In this document: positions 1 through 9,099 of the stretch, piece after piece
How the letters are laid out: each line of letters begins with the position of its first letter
Position numbering within the stretch: the stretch's first letter is position 1
Source: Schlesneria paludicola DSM 18645
GTDB taxonomy: Bacteria; Planctomycetota; Planctomycetia; Planctomycetales; Planctomycetaceae
Reading direction: 5' to 3'
NCBI GenBank assembly: GCA_945876035.1
Contig: CAMCMU010000027.1
Span: forward strand, 1-63,428
DNA length: 63,428 nt
Notes under the pieces: generated by a model
What the model was told of the DNA's origin: nothing
Database searches by the model: none
What the model saw: the letters and a program-made list of their open reading frames with translations, nothing else
Made by a program: the position numbers and the translations under genes

Positions 1-682
1 CTTGTCCGCCAAGTCTGTCGAGCCAGCCGGCAGCTTCGTGATGCGGCCGTCCGGATCAGACGGCGATGGCCAGTCGTCGTGGGAGCACTTCTTCTTCCTG
101 GTCTTCGCTCGCTGCTGGTCGAAGCGAGCCGCGTCCGCTCGCCATGAGATCTCGATCTCTTCCGCCGCCGCAAAATTCTTTCGATGAGTTTCCCAATCAT
201 CGCCGCGGTCCTTCCGCACGATCGACGTCATCGCCGCGTTGGCTTCCAGCGTCGTCCCTTTGAGCAGACCCTGCTCATGCGGCAACGGCAGCACGAAAGC
301 GAGCACCTCGCGGTCAATCTCCAGCGGCAACCGCGACGTGATCCAAGTCAGACTCGAATGCTCGGCAGTCGCCTCCTGTGGCTGACAGCCCAGGAAACTC
401 GTCAGCGACAAACTGTCGGACCACCGCCACACGATCCCGTGTTGTGAGTCGCTGTCCTCGAAGTAGCCGACGATCAGCATCCGAAAATACCCCCCCCGGC
501 GCAATCGAACCGCGATCCTGCTGGGAGTCGTGCGGCCGACAGAGTTGCTCCAACCACGAAGCGAACTCAGCCTTCGCGAGCAGTTCATTCACTCGCTGAT
601 AAAACACATGCCGAGGCGTCTGGGACAGCTCATCGGTCGCAATCCAAAACTCTTGCTGCTGCTCCGTCTGCCAATGTCCCAT
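1..682 (-). pseudogene. Decayed DDE transposase (IS1182/IS5-like), cut by the window start
   Basis: The reading begins near 682 with a segment (HVFYQRVNELLAKAEFASWL) like the N-terminus of IS1182/IS5-type transposases. It continues in a second frame after a run of eight C on the plus strand (490-497). The second frame carries family-typical pieces: YFRMLIVGYFE, WRWSDSLSLTSFLG, EATAEHSSL and LLKGTTLEANAAM. Two lesions show decay. The first is the frame change at the homopolymer. The second is an apparent loss of about seven residues just before TLEANAA, where relatives have a GVDA-type stretch with the first catalytic Asp. The rest of the gene lies outside the window. The family is recognised from memory of its motifs; the exact IS name is not assigned. 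Confidence 0.75.
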
Positions 683-777
683 CGCCTTCCCTGCTCCTCC
701 TGCTCCCCCGTCCCTCAAACGCGCCGATCATAGCGCCCTGTCACACACATCAAGCGAACGACGGATTTTTCAACAGG

Positions 778-951
778 ATGCTAACTGACCGTGTTTGGTG
801 TACCACCGAATCGTCATCCTGCCGACTTTGGCCTGAAGAGTACAAATCGAACTTGCGGCAATTCTATTCGCCTGAAAAGGTGAAATCTGTTGCGATTGTC
901 GTGAAAGATTTTCAGGACACACTCAAGGTTCAAAAACTCAACCGTGAGTGA
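778..951 (+). CDS. Candidate small ORF, 57 residues
   Basis: An ATG-initiated frame of 57 codons lies in otherwise empty sequence. Its second half (EEYKSNLRQFYSPEKVKSVA) has a plausible protein composition, with charged and aliphatic residues alternating. There is no convincing ribosome binding site before the ATG and no recognisable family. It could equally be the tail of a decayed gene. I list it only because it is the sole coding-like stretch between the transposase remnant and 1047. Confidence 0.2.
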   Translation: MLTDRVWCTTESSSCRLWPEEYKSNLRQFYSPEKVKSVAIVVKDFQDTLKVQKLNRE

Positions 952-1046
952 CTCCTGTTTGCATTCGGGGCTTTGTTTTCAATTCACTGCGCCGAATCGT
1001 TGCGGAATATTCACGACCGACTCGGCAGACGGAACTGAGTACGAGG

Positions 1047-1220
1047 TCAAATGAAATCGCGGATCTGAGACGCATCAATCAACGGTAGCAGCAACAAACC
1101 CGCATGAATGGACCATTCAATTTCAATAAGTCCGGATGGTACACGTGAAATCATCGGTTCCACATCATCAGTGCCCGCTCTGTCATCAGACTTCTCGACA
1201 GTAGCATCGACGTAAAACAT
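1047..1220 (-). CDS. Candidate small protein, 57 residues, strong ribosome binding site
   Basis: On the minus strand an ATG at 1220 is preceded by GGAGGT about eight bases upstream, a near-ideal Shine-Dalgarno site and one of the strongest in this window. The 57-residue product begins MFYVDATVEKSDDR, is acidic in its first half, and has a hydrophobic stretch (HAGLLLLPLI) near the C-terminus. An in-frame longer start at 1295 exists but lacks such a signal. No family is recognised. The gene stands alone in a gap between a transposase remnant and a lipoprotein gene. Confidence 0.4.
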   Translation of the reverse strand: MFYVDATVEKSDDRAGTDDVEPMISRVPSGLIEIEWSIHAGLLLLPLIDASQIRDFI

Positions 1221-1500
1221 GAAACCGTACCTCCAATCAATGAGGATTCTCAGAAAAGTTTTAGGCGGCCACATGGCTCCGGTACAGGCTCCCAAATCAA
1301 CTGCCTTGCCACGGCTCGCAGGGCCACGAGTTCAACACAACTAAACAGGTAATCCAGTGCAGATAGCCGATGTGTGGGAGATACGTTGTCTCGATATTCG
1401 TCTAGCAGGCAATGGAAAATGACCGATAATCCTGACCTGAGCGAATGTGTGCAACGAATCGTGTTTTCAGCGCAAATTCGTTCTTAAGGGAGAATCACGG

Positions 1501-2466
1501 ATGATCACAATTCACAAACGGTTGTCCATCCTTACCTATGCGTTGTGCATTTCCATTTTCTCGGGATGTGTTTTGGGGCCATCATTCGCCCACCGATCAC
1601 ACCCCGCTGTCGACGGTCGCTGTCCGGCGACAGATTCCGAGGGATACTCCGTCGAAATCGCTTACGGCCAACCGAACAAGTTTATTGATACAGTCGGCTG
1701 GGTCTGGGGAGTTCCCGGAAAAGTGTTGTTGTGGGATCGGCGGGTCAATAATCACCAGGTGACGGATGAGACAACCCATTCCGTCTCTGAGTATCTTCAT
1801 GACAACAACGTCGATGGGGTTTGCGTGAGGATCAATCAATACGCTCCTGGCGACGAATGGCGACGTCTCACTCAGAATCGTGACGTCGGGGGTGGCTGGC
1901 GTTACACTCTCGGCACGCTGGATCTTATCGGCTACACCTTGATTCCCGGCCGTATTGTTGGCAGAGATCGCTACAATCCTTATACGAACAGTCTCTACAT
2001 CTACTCCGATGTTTCGTCTCTGGCGACTCAATCAGCAGCCTATGCCAAAGACGTGCAGCAACGCGATTACCCCGGCACATACGCCGCCATCAATCAACTG
2101 CCTGTGGTTTCACTGTGGCATGAGACGATCAACACGACCGATGCGATTGCTTACATTGACCAAAATGGGAACGACGTCGAACGTCTCGAAAGCTTACGAA
2201 TTCTACATCCCTACTACGGAGTCCAAGTCGGTGGCGCATTCGAGAGCGTCTTCGGGGGAGTTCCGATCTTTCAGGTCGCAGGAGCCCTCATCGGTCATAT
2301 TTCAGGACGCATGCAAATTCGCCAACGACCATCTGTCAGGGGAATCGCTTCCCCGCTGGAAGCACGCGTCCGTAACGACGATACGTCACAACTGTCGGTC
2401 GACGATTCTTCGGTCGTGTCAGCATCTCTCGAACGACCGGTTGTCTCTGCCCACGGAAGTGACTGA
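1501..2466 (+). CDS. Predicted lipoprotein of unknown function
   Basis: The 321-residue product starts with a typical lipoprotein signal peptide: basic MITIHKR, a hydrophobic core, then the lipobox FSGC with Cys23. It should therefore be exported, lipidated and membrane-anchored. I chose the ATG at 1501 because AAGGGAG precedes it and the signal peptide then has normal length. An upstream in-frame start at 1447 would add 18 residues before the signal. The mature part is mostly soluble, and a Gly/Val-rich stretch near residues 240-270 (FESVFGGVPIFQVAGALIG) may touch the membrane. I recognise no family. The gene appears monocistronic, with gaps on both sides. Confidence 0.8.
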   Translation: MITIHKRLSILTYALCISIFSGCVLGPSFAHRSHPAVDGRCPATDSEGYSVEIAYGQPNKFIDTVGWVWGVPGKVLLWDRRVNNHQVTDETTHSVSEYLHDNNVDGVCVRINQYAPGDEWRRLTQNRDVGGGWRYTLGTLDLIGYTLIPGRIVGRDRYNPYTNSLYIYSDVSSLATQSAAYAKDVQQRDYPGTYAAINQLPVVSLWHETINTTDAIAYIDQNGNDVERLESLRILHPYYGVQVGGAFESVFGGVPIFQVAGALIGHISGRMQIRQRPSVRGIASPLEARVRNDDTSQLSVDDSSVVSASLERPVVSAHGSD

Positions 2467-3255
2467 ATCGATTTGACCACCGCTGAGGTCACGATTTCTC
2501 CGGCGCGCAACAGTCAAGCCATAAACCGCTTCGACCCTCGCGATCAGTTTCGCGTCGACGTCGAATGCTCAGTGTTGGCGTCTCAAGGCGTCTCTGACCA
2601 TTCCGATCCAATCCCTGACTCTCGTTGCAAAATCGCTTGTGGAGATTCCAAATCATTAGTCGGCAACACGGATCAGTTTCCGTAAGTTGGAATCCGACGA
2701 CGTCTCCGAGTCCGATGGCTGCACGACTTGGGTTTGACAAAACTTCGGCAACGATCCATTCCATTGATCGATGATCCCATGGCAAGTTGCCCGCTCTTTC
2801 TTAGCAAGCCGAACAACTGACCTCCTGTCGCTCGGAAATCTCCGGCTGAGCTTCCGAGTTCTGGATCTTCCGATTATCACCAACCTTCCTCGTGACAGTG
2901 ATCCGCAAGTCACGGAAAGAGGCCGCTCATTCCCTCAACCACGATGACGTCATCCGTCCGCATCCACGGGCAATGTTGAGAAGGCATAGCGGACGTGCGA
3001 AATTGCATGGAGTCAGCCCGAAAACGTCATCGAAACCGCGTTAAACCTGTCACAATAAATCGATCAATTCTTGACAGCGACAGCGGCGAAAATCAGGGTG
3101 CATGAGCACTCGTGTCACTGCTTCGCATCAGACGCCGGCGGAAAATTCTGCTCACGAGGCATATTTCTTGGCTTGCGATTACTATTCGAAAACGATTGCA
3201 TTGAATTTATTGCTGTTGTTGAGTTACGGAATGCACACTGTTGTGGAAGGATTTC
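2467..3255. other. Intergenic, no gene seen
   Basis: About 790 bases between the lipoprotein gene and the crotonase gene. Open frames here are short, lack ribosome binding sites and match nothing I recognise. The last part (about 3050-3240) is AT-richer and may hold the crotonase promoter, but no clear -35/-10 pair is asserted. Confidence 0.5.
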
Positions 3256-4029
3256 ATGCTGCTCATCGAGACCAATGCTGGCGTCGTTCGACTGACACTC
3301 AACCGGCCTGAACGAAGGAATGCACTTTCTGAATTGATGCTGACAGAACTGGGAGTGGCACTCGAGAGAATCGCATCCGATCCAAAAGCACGTGTCGTGG
3401 TTCTGGCCGCAGCAGGCCCGGTTTTCTGCTCGGGACATGACCTCCGCGAAATGGTGGGGAGGTCTGAAGCCGATTATCGAGCGTCCTTCGAACGATGTTC
3501 TCGCGTCATGCAGCAAATTAGACAACTACCCCAACCGGTGATTGCTCGCGTCCAAGGGCTTGCGACAGCGGCCGGATGTCAATTGGTGGCAACATGTGAT
3601 CTCGCGGTCGCATCGATCAATGCGAGTTTTTCCACACCCGGGGTAAAAATAGGTTTGTTTTGCACAACTCCAATGGTGCCCCTCACTCGATGTGTTCCAC
3701 GCAAAGTCGCGATGGAAATGCTCCTCACCGGATTTCCAATTTCGGCGGAAAAGGCGATGGCATTTGGCTTGGTCAACCGTGTCGTTTCGAACGATCAACT
3801 CGACACCAGCATCCAAGAATTCACTGACGCAATCGTGGCGAGCAGTGCGAGCACAATCAGCCTAGGCAAGCGCGCGTTTTACGACCAACTCCATCTGGAC
3901 GAACCGACGGCTTACCAGCAGGCGACGTGTGTCATGACCAGAAATGCGTTGCAGGCTGACGCTCAAGAGGGAATCAACGCATTCCTCGAAAAACGCCCAC
4001 CTCATTGGACGGAGTTGGAATTTTCTTGA
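3256..4029 (+). CDS. Crotonase-superfamily protein (ECHDC3-like), hydratase glutamates missing
   Basis: A 257-residue crotonase-fold protein. The N-terminal [14 protein letters not shown], the oxyanion-hole segment [10 protein letters not shown] and the [20 protein letters not shown] block are diagnostic. Normal enoyl-CoA hydratases use two glutamates. Here the first position (GCELA in hydratases) is Gln (Q109) and the second (QPEI) is Gly (TPGVKIG). This resembles the ECHDC3 subgroup, so ordinary hydratase activity is doubtful. The CoA-binding oxyanion-hole glycines remain, so it probably acts on some acyl-CoA. The ATG at 3256 is preferred over a TTG at 3241 because GGAAGG sits six bases upstream of it. 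No fatty-acid genes adjoin it. Confidence 0.9.
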   Translation: MLLIETNAGVVRLTLNRPERRNALSELMLTELGVALERIASDPKARVVVLAAAGPVFCSGHDLREMVGRSEADYRASFERCSRVMQQIRQLPQPVIARVQGLATAAGCQLVATCDLAVASINASFSTPGVKIGLFCTTPMVPLTRCVPRKVAMEMLLTGFPISAEKAMAFGLVNRVVSNDQLDTSIQEFTDAIVASSASTISLGKRAFYDQLHLDEPTAYQQATCVMTRNALQADAQEGINAFLEKRPPHWTELEFS

Positions 4030-4322
4030 CAGACATCCCGTTGAGGTACGCTGCCTCAAGAAAATAGAACGTGATGGCAAATCTTGTGCTCAGAAAAACC
4101 GGATCCGATAGTCGATAAAACTTTGTCGAGGACAATCCGTTCTGAAGTGAGAAACAGAAGAAGCCCATCTCATCCTTTGAATCTTCGCCGTGGGTCTGTG
4201 CGGCTTGATCCCGTATGCACATCCTCCTGAGACCGATGCTTTTCGTTTCCTTTCCCTGCGGATAGCCACACTGTCCCCGCCTAGGGTCGGTGCGTTTGAA
4301 AACCCTGTCCGTGGCAATCCAT

Positions 4323-5102
4323 TTACGCGAACTCCGGCTGCCGACAGTTCAGTTGATCTTTAAGCCGAGTAACAATACTGGAATGCATCTGGCTGACGCG
4401 GGACTCCGAGAGGCCGAGGGTCGAACCAATTTCTTTCATCGTCAACTCTTCGTAGTAATAAAGAATGATGATGAGCCTCTCATTGCGGTTGAGACCTTTA
4501 GTTACCAATCGCATCAGGTCTCGCTTTTGAATGCTGCGAGTCGGATCTTCGCCCTTCGTATCTTCAATGATATCGATTTCGCGGACATCCTTATAACTGT
4601 CGGTCTCATACCATTTCTTATTCAGACTGACGAGATTCACAGCACTCGCTTCAGCCTTCATTTTTTCGTATTCCTCCACAGGAATGACCAGTTTCTTGGC
4701 GATCTCGGTATCCATCGGCGGGCGGCCTAATTCCGCCTCTGCCTCTTTGCGAGCCGCTTCCAACTTGCTGGCCTTGCTTCGAACGAGGCGAGGTACCCAG
4801 TCCATCATTCGCAGTTCGTCGAGCATTGCGCCACGAATACGCGGGACACAATATGTTTCGAATTTCACGCCACGATCGAGATCAAAAGCTTCAATCGCAT
4901 CAATGAGTCCGAAAACTCCTGCCGAGATTAAGTCATTCAGATCCACGCCATCAGGCAACTTTGACCAAACCCGTTCGGCGCTGTAACGCACCAAGGGAAG
5001 GAAACGCTCAATCAGCGAATTGCGCAAGTCCTGATTCGTTTGGTCCTGCTTAAATTCGATCCAAAGCTTAGCAATGTTGAGTTCAGAGATCTTGGTAACC
5101 AT
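4323..5102 (-). CDS. fliA: RNA polymerase sigma factor, FliA/WhiG family (sigma-28)
   Basis: The 259-residue product has the full FliA layout. Region 2 covers about residues 25-95 (LVRYSAERVWSKLP, DLISAGVFGLIDAIEAFD, KFETYCVPRIRGAMLDELR). Region 3 covers about 110-180. Region 4 covers about 205-255, with a helix-turn-helix (LTMKEIGSTLGLSESRVSQM). FliA-type factors direct RNA polymerase to late flagellar and chemotaxis promoters. The start is secure: GGAGGG lies seven bases upstream of the ATG. FlhA lies upstream on the same strand, which supports a flagellar role. No anti-sigma factor FlgM is visible, and the 750-base gap to flhA suggests separate promoters. Confidence 0.93.
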   Translation of the reverse strand: MVTKISELNIAKLWIEFKQDQTNQDLRNSLIERFLPLVRYSAERVWSKLPDGVDLNDLISAGVFGLIDAIEAFDLDRGVKFETYCVPRIRGAMLDELRMMDWVPRLVRSKASKLEAARKEAEAELGRPPMDTEIAKKLVIPVEEYEKMKAEASAVNLVSLNKKWYETDSYKDVREIDIIEDTKGEDPTRSIQKRDLMRLVTKGLNRNERLIIILYYYEELTMKEIGSTLGLSESRVSQMHSSIVTRLKDQLNCRQPEFA

Positions 5103-5525
5103 TCAACCCTCCGTGGACTTGTGCGTGGGACCTTCCGGAGGATTCTCCGGAAACGGTCGCGATTTCAATATCATTGTTGTAAATCGAACATCGCCATTGC
5201 AAAAAAAATCTAATGGCAGCGGACATCAACTACTAAAAATTCAACCACGAAAACTGGACTCAAAACACATTCATTAATTTCCGGAAAACACTCCGGCTCA
5301 ACCTCTCGAAGGACATGACGATCACAATTGCAATCCGTTCAATGAATACTCAACTGGCCATACTTCATCGGCTCTGCGTAGCCCAGATCTTCAGCAAATT
5401 CAGATTATCTACCCCAGATTCCGCAATCGAAATGAATTCTGAAAATCCGGAGATTTGCCTTAAATTGCTGAAAATATATCATCAACATTTAACGTTCGTT
5501 CAGTGAGCCGACGAATCCACTCCTG
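5103..5525. other. AT-rich intergenic upstream of fliA
   Basis: Notably AT-rich (about 5170-5500), with no supported gene. It probably holds the fliA promoter and 5' leader. In many bacteria flhF and a MinD-like fleN sit between flhA and fliA; neither is present here. Confidence 0.45.
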
Positions 5526-5768
5526 TCACTTGCCGATTAGCGGACTTGCTGTCCGGAATTCCGAGCGTCCACAATTGAGCAAACAGTCACTTTTCTTTTT
5601 AAACACGCTCTCCATGAGGCCCGTATCCGCTCGAGATTTGATCAAACGCACCAACCGTTCTACAACACCGACAGCGGTAGGCTCGGCGCACCAGGACTGT
5701 TCGACAAGCGAGGCCAACAAATCCACCGCGGGATCAGGAGTGTTGAAGGAGCGAATCGAATTTTTCAT
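5526..5768 (-). CDS. Candidate 80-residue protein between flhA and fliA
   Basis: A minus-strand frame of 80 codons lies 80 bases after flhA and is co-oriented with flhA and fliA. The product starts MKNSIRSFNTPDPAVDLL and has an Ala/Val/Leu-rich helical-looking middle (AVGVVERLVRLIKSRAD). The ribosome binding site is weak (CTGAGAT). No family is recognised. Its position between two flagellar genes is the main argument for it; it may also be chance. Confidence 0.3.
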   Translation of the reverse strand: MKNSIRSFNTPDPAVDLLASLVEQSWCAEPTAVGVVERLVRLIKSRADTGLMESVFKKKSDCLLNCGRSEFRTASPLIGK

Positions 5769-5850
5769 GAAGATCTCAGCTCGAATGAGCCATTGTCAGT
5801 AAATAGTGTGGGCAAAGTTTTCGACGATTTACCGTTCAAGTCGTTCGGTC

Positions 5851-8052
5851 TTAGTGGGGAACAATGAACGAGGGGGACAGCGTGGCCAGACGTTCCACAA
5901 AAACGTGTGTCCCTTCGGCGTGGCTCACCGAACGGCGCGGCTGTGGGAGTGCTTTGATCGCATTCAGAGGAATCTGAACTAACGATTGAAGACGAATGTC
6001 GCGAGGAATTTCCTGGAGACTGAGCACGGCAAGCTTGGGAAGTGATCCCTCGGAAATGCGTCGCAAGACCGGGCGCAGTTTCTGACCGCAGACAACCACA
6101 GGAGAATGACCGGCACGCAGGATCTTTTTCGTCTGCCTGGCGAGTTCGCGAACAAGACCTTCCGTAGTCTGTGGCGACAAGGAGATCCTCGATTGCGGTT
6201 CGGAATTTTGGATTCCTTTGAGCAGAAGTTCTTCCAACGCAGGATCAAGCGTCATGGCCGCCACGACATCATTTTGGTCACGATAGGGCTGACAAATTGT
6301 CCGGCTCATGGCCTGACGCACCAATTCTGTGAGAATGGCCGTATCACGGGTATGGTTCGCATGTTCACCAAGAGTCTCCAGAATCGTCTCAAGATCTCGG
6401 ATGGGAACACGCTCGCGAAGCAGATTGGCAAGCACTTGATGGACCTGCGATGGCTTCAGGAGTTCGGGAATCAACTCATCAACAACTCGCGGAGCCGATT
6501 GACGTAGATTGTCCAGCAATTGATGAACCTGTTGTCGGGTGAGCAATTCATCGGCGTGAGATCGGACGACCTCGGTCAGATGCGCAATTAAAACATTGAT
6601 CGGTTCAACGATTCTGTATCCGAGTTCCTTGGCGCGATTTATTCGAGCTGGTTCGATCCACTTCGCGGGGCGTTGCGATGCGGGCTCATGAATTTCGATG
6701 CCCGCTAATTCACCGCTAACCAGCCCTGTATCGATAGCGAGTAACTCGTCTGGGCGAATTTCACCGGAGGCGACCGTCACACCACGCAGTCGGATCTGAT
6801 AGGTTCTCTCGCTGACTCGCATGCTATCGCGAACCTTGACCTTCGGCAAAATGATTCCCAACTCTTGTGCGATGCGATGCCGCAGGCCGGCGATCCGCTC
6901 CATGAGATCTCCACCGACCTCGGGATTGGCGAGGCGTATTAATCGAATACCGAGTTCCAACTCGATCGGCTCGACAAATAAATGATCCTCCGGCCGAAGA
7001 GGCGATTTGATGGAACGCTGCTCGGCTGCCGCAGCAACTTGCTGAAGATGTTGATGATCTGCCTGATGACGCCGTGTCCCCAAGTTCTTGCCGACCATCG
7101 CGCAACCCGCGCCGAGAACAACGAGAGGGAGCATCGGCAATCCGGTGAAGGCCAAAGCGAAGAGTGCCGCGGAGGCGAGATAAAGCGCTGCGGGCTCTCG
7201 CAATGTTTGGCCAATCAGATCGTCTGAAAGACTGGCTTTCGTGGATGAGCGAGTCGCCAGAAGTGCCGCAGCAAGTGCAATCAAAAAACTTGGAAGCAGA
7301 GTGACAAGTCCATCACCAATAGCCAGCACCGTAAAGACTTCAACGGCTCGACTCGGCTTCATCCCGTGTTGAAAGATGCCGATACTCAAACCACCAATGA
7401 TGTTAATCAAAGTGATGAAAATTCCGGCAACGGCATCGCCTCGCACAAATTTTCCAGCACCATCCATTGCCGAATGAAAGTCGGCTTGTGCCGTGACTTC
7501 AAGTCTCTGCGACCTCGCTTCGTCGGCAGTGATTCGCCCAGAGTTCAGATCAGCATCAATCGCGAGTTGCTTTCCCGGCATTCCGTCGAGAGCAAATCGT
7601 GCCGCCACTTCGCTCAGTCGAGTTGCCCCCTTTGTGACGACGACAAATTGAACCACAACAACAATGGCGAACAAGATCAGCCCTACAATCAACTGGCCTT
7701 GGGCAACAAATTGAGCGAAGGCTTGAATGACTTCGCCGGCAGCATGAGTTTCATCCGTGGCCGCTCGTGTCAGAATTAGTCTTGTTGAGGCGATATTTAA
7801 AACGAGACGCGCCATCGTGGCTAAAAGCAACAGCGAAGGAAACGCACTGAAATCGAGCGGCGACGCGACAAACACGGTCGTCAAAAGAATGACCATGGAG
7901 AGTGTGATGTTTGCTGCCAACAACACATCCAAGATCGCGGGTGGCAATGGCACAATGACGACCAGAATCGACAGTAAGATCAATAGCGGAAAGACAAGTC
8001 CCCACGACGAGACACTCTGTCTATGAATATTCAAATGACGGTCAGTCGACAT
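5851..8052 (-). CDS. flhA: Flagellar export gate protein FlhA
   Basis: The 733-residue length and layout match the FlhA/type III secretion export-gate family (FHIPEP). The N-terminal ~320 residues are membrane-spanning (LLILLSILVVIVPLPPAILD and further segments). The cytoplasmic FHIPEP loop lies near residues 150-190 (GATRLSEVAARFALDGMPG, DADLNSGRITADEA). A C-terminal cytoplasmic domain follows from about 350. FlhA forms the nonameric export ring that hands flagellar substrates to the membrane channel. I place the start at the ATG at 8052, preceded by GGAG. A GTG at 8064 would add four residues. The other export genes (flhB, fliP/Q/R) are absent from the window, so the flagellar genes are dispersed. 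FliA lies downstream on the same strand. Confidence 0.93.
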   Translation of the reverse strand: MSTDRHLNIHRQSVSSWGLVFPLLILLSILVVIVPLPPAILDVLLAANITLSMVILLTTVFVASPLDFSAFPSLLLLATMARLVLNIASTRLILTRAATDETHAAGEVIQAFAQFVAQGQLIVGLILFAIVVVVQFVVVTKGATRLSEVAARFALDGMPGKQLAIDADLNSGRITADEARSQRLEVTAQADFHSAMDGAGKFVRGDAVAGIFITLINIIGGLSIGIFQHGMKPSRAVEVFTVLAIGDGLVTLLPSFLIALAAALLATRSSTKASLSDDLIGQTLREPAALYLASAALFALAFTGLPMLPLVVLGAGCAMVGKNLGTRRHQADHQHLQQVAAAAEQRSIKSPLRPEDHLFVEPIELELGIRLIRLANPEVGGDLMERIAGLRHRIAQELGIILPKVKVRDSMRVSERTYQIRLRGVTVASGEIRPDELLAIDTGLVSGELAGIEIHEPASQRPAKWIEPARINRAKELGYRIVEPINVLIAHLTEVVRSHADELLTRQQVHQLLDNLRQSAPRVVDELIPELLKPSQVHQVLANLLRERVPIRDLETILETLGEHANHTRDTAILTELVRQAMSRTICQPYRDQNDVVAAMTLDPALEELLLKGIQNSEPQSRISLSPQTTEGLVRELARQTKKILRAGHSPVVVCGQKLRPVLRRISEGSLPKLAVLSLQEIPRDIRLQSLVQIPLNAIKALPQPRRSVSHAEGTHVFVERLATLSPSFIVPH

Positions 8053-9099
8053 CCCAGTCTCCACAAAGACGGCAGTTCGGCCGTCAATGGACGTGATGAG
8101 AAATTTATTTGATTGAATGGGGGAGAGTGTGAGCGGGCGTTTGATATCGCAAACCTTTCGGTGTGTCCATACGAACGGCCGCTAAAATAATGACGTAACT
8201 CGTTAGATCGGCAGAACCTGCCACACGTTAACGGTATCGCTTCGCTGCAGCCGTGACTTGTGAAATGTGGTCCTGCCAGAAATCGGAAAATTCGGCCGAA
8301 ACGTCCGTCTGATCGATGATCCCTGACAGACTTTCTTTCCTAGTGGTGCTGATCATCAATCGACCGGCGCGCGAACTGGAGCTCTCATCGGCCGACCGAG
8401 ACCGTACGTAAAATTTGAGGGCCACGATCGTCGATTCCGATTACCGCGAGGGTGAGATACGACAACCCTTCTGAGGTCCGATCCGTTTCACTCGGAGATC
8501 CTCGCCTGTCGGAAGAACTGGCCGGGAGACGCAAACAACTGTCGCGAAACAGAAGCATCCTGTCGCGTGATACTCAAACACCTCGTTGCTGTGCGAAGTC
8601 GACAATCGTTCGAGGGGAATCGAGTCGTGTGTTTTCAAACGCTTCACCGTTTCAGATTAAACTAAACAAACCTGACACATGCTCCGGCATCAAAAGAACC
8701 ACGAAAAAACAAGATTCCCCGCAATACTGATGCTGCGTGATGATGTTATTCCTCGCAATGACTTCAGGAAAAAAATGGTCAGCCGACCAAGACCTTGGAG
8801 GGAGTGAACAGCCCGTTGACAAACTCAGAGTGAGCGTCTTCCCAGCCTCAACCACGGAATGCCGCGCTGCCGCCGCATGGATGATTTCTCGGCGAACAGC
8901 GGGCACTGCAGAAACGATGATGGGATGAAAGCAACGGCCTGAGATGTTCGTGACAACTTCCGAACAGAGATGCGAGTCGTCGCACGTAGTTCAGGAGCGA
9001 TTTAATCGCCGTGCTGCGGAACGGCGGGTGTGATGCGTGGATGCAATCGATGACTAGGAGTCGCTGTATCAAGGCCGGTTCTCAGAGGTGAGTGGCCTG
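8053..9099. other. Intergenic, about 1 kb, one weak small frame
   Basis: No recognisable gene. On the minus strand, 8228-8425 is a GTG-initiated frame of 65 codons ending FSDFWQDHISQVTAAAKRYR, which looks protein-like. It has no ribosome binding site and no known relatives, so I do not call it a gene. The remainder may be the decayed flank of flhA and the leader of the flhA transcript. Confidence 0.4.
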
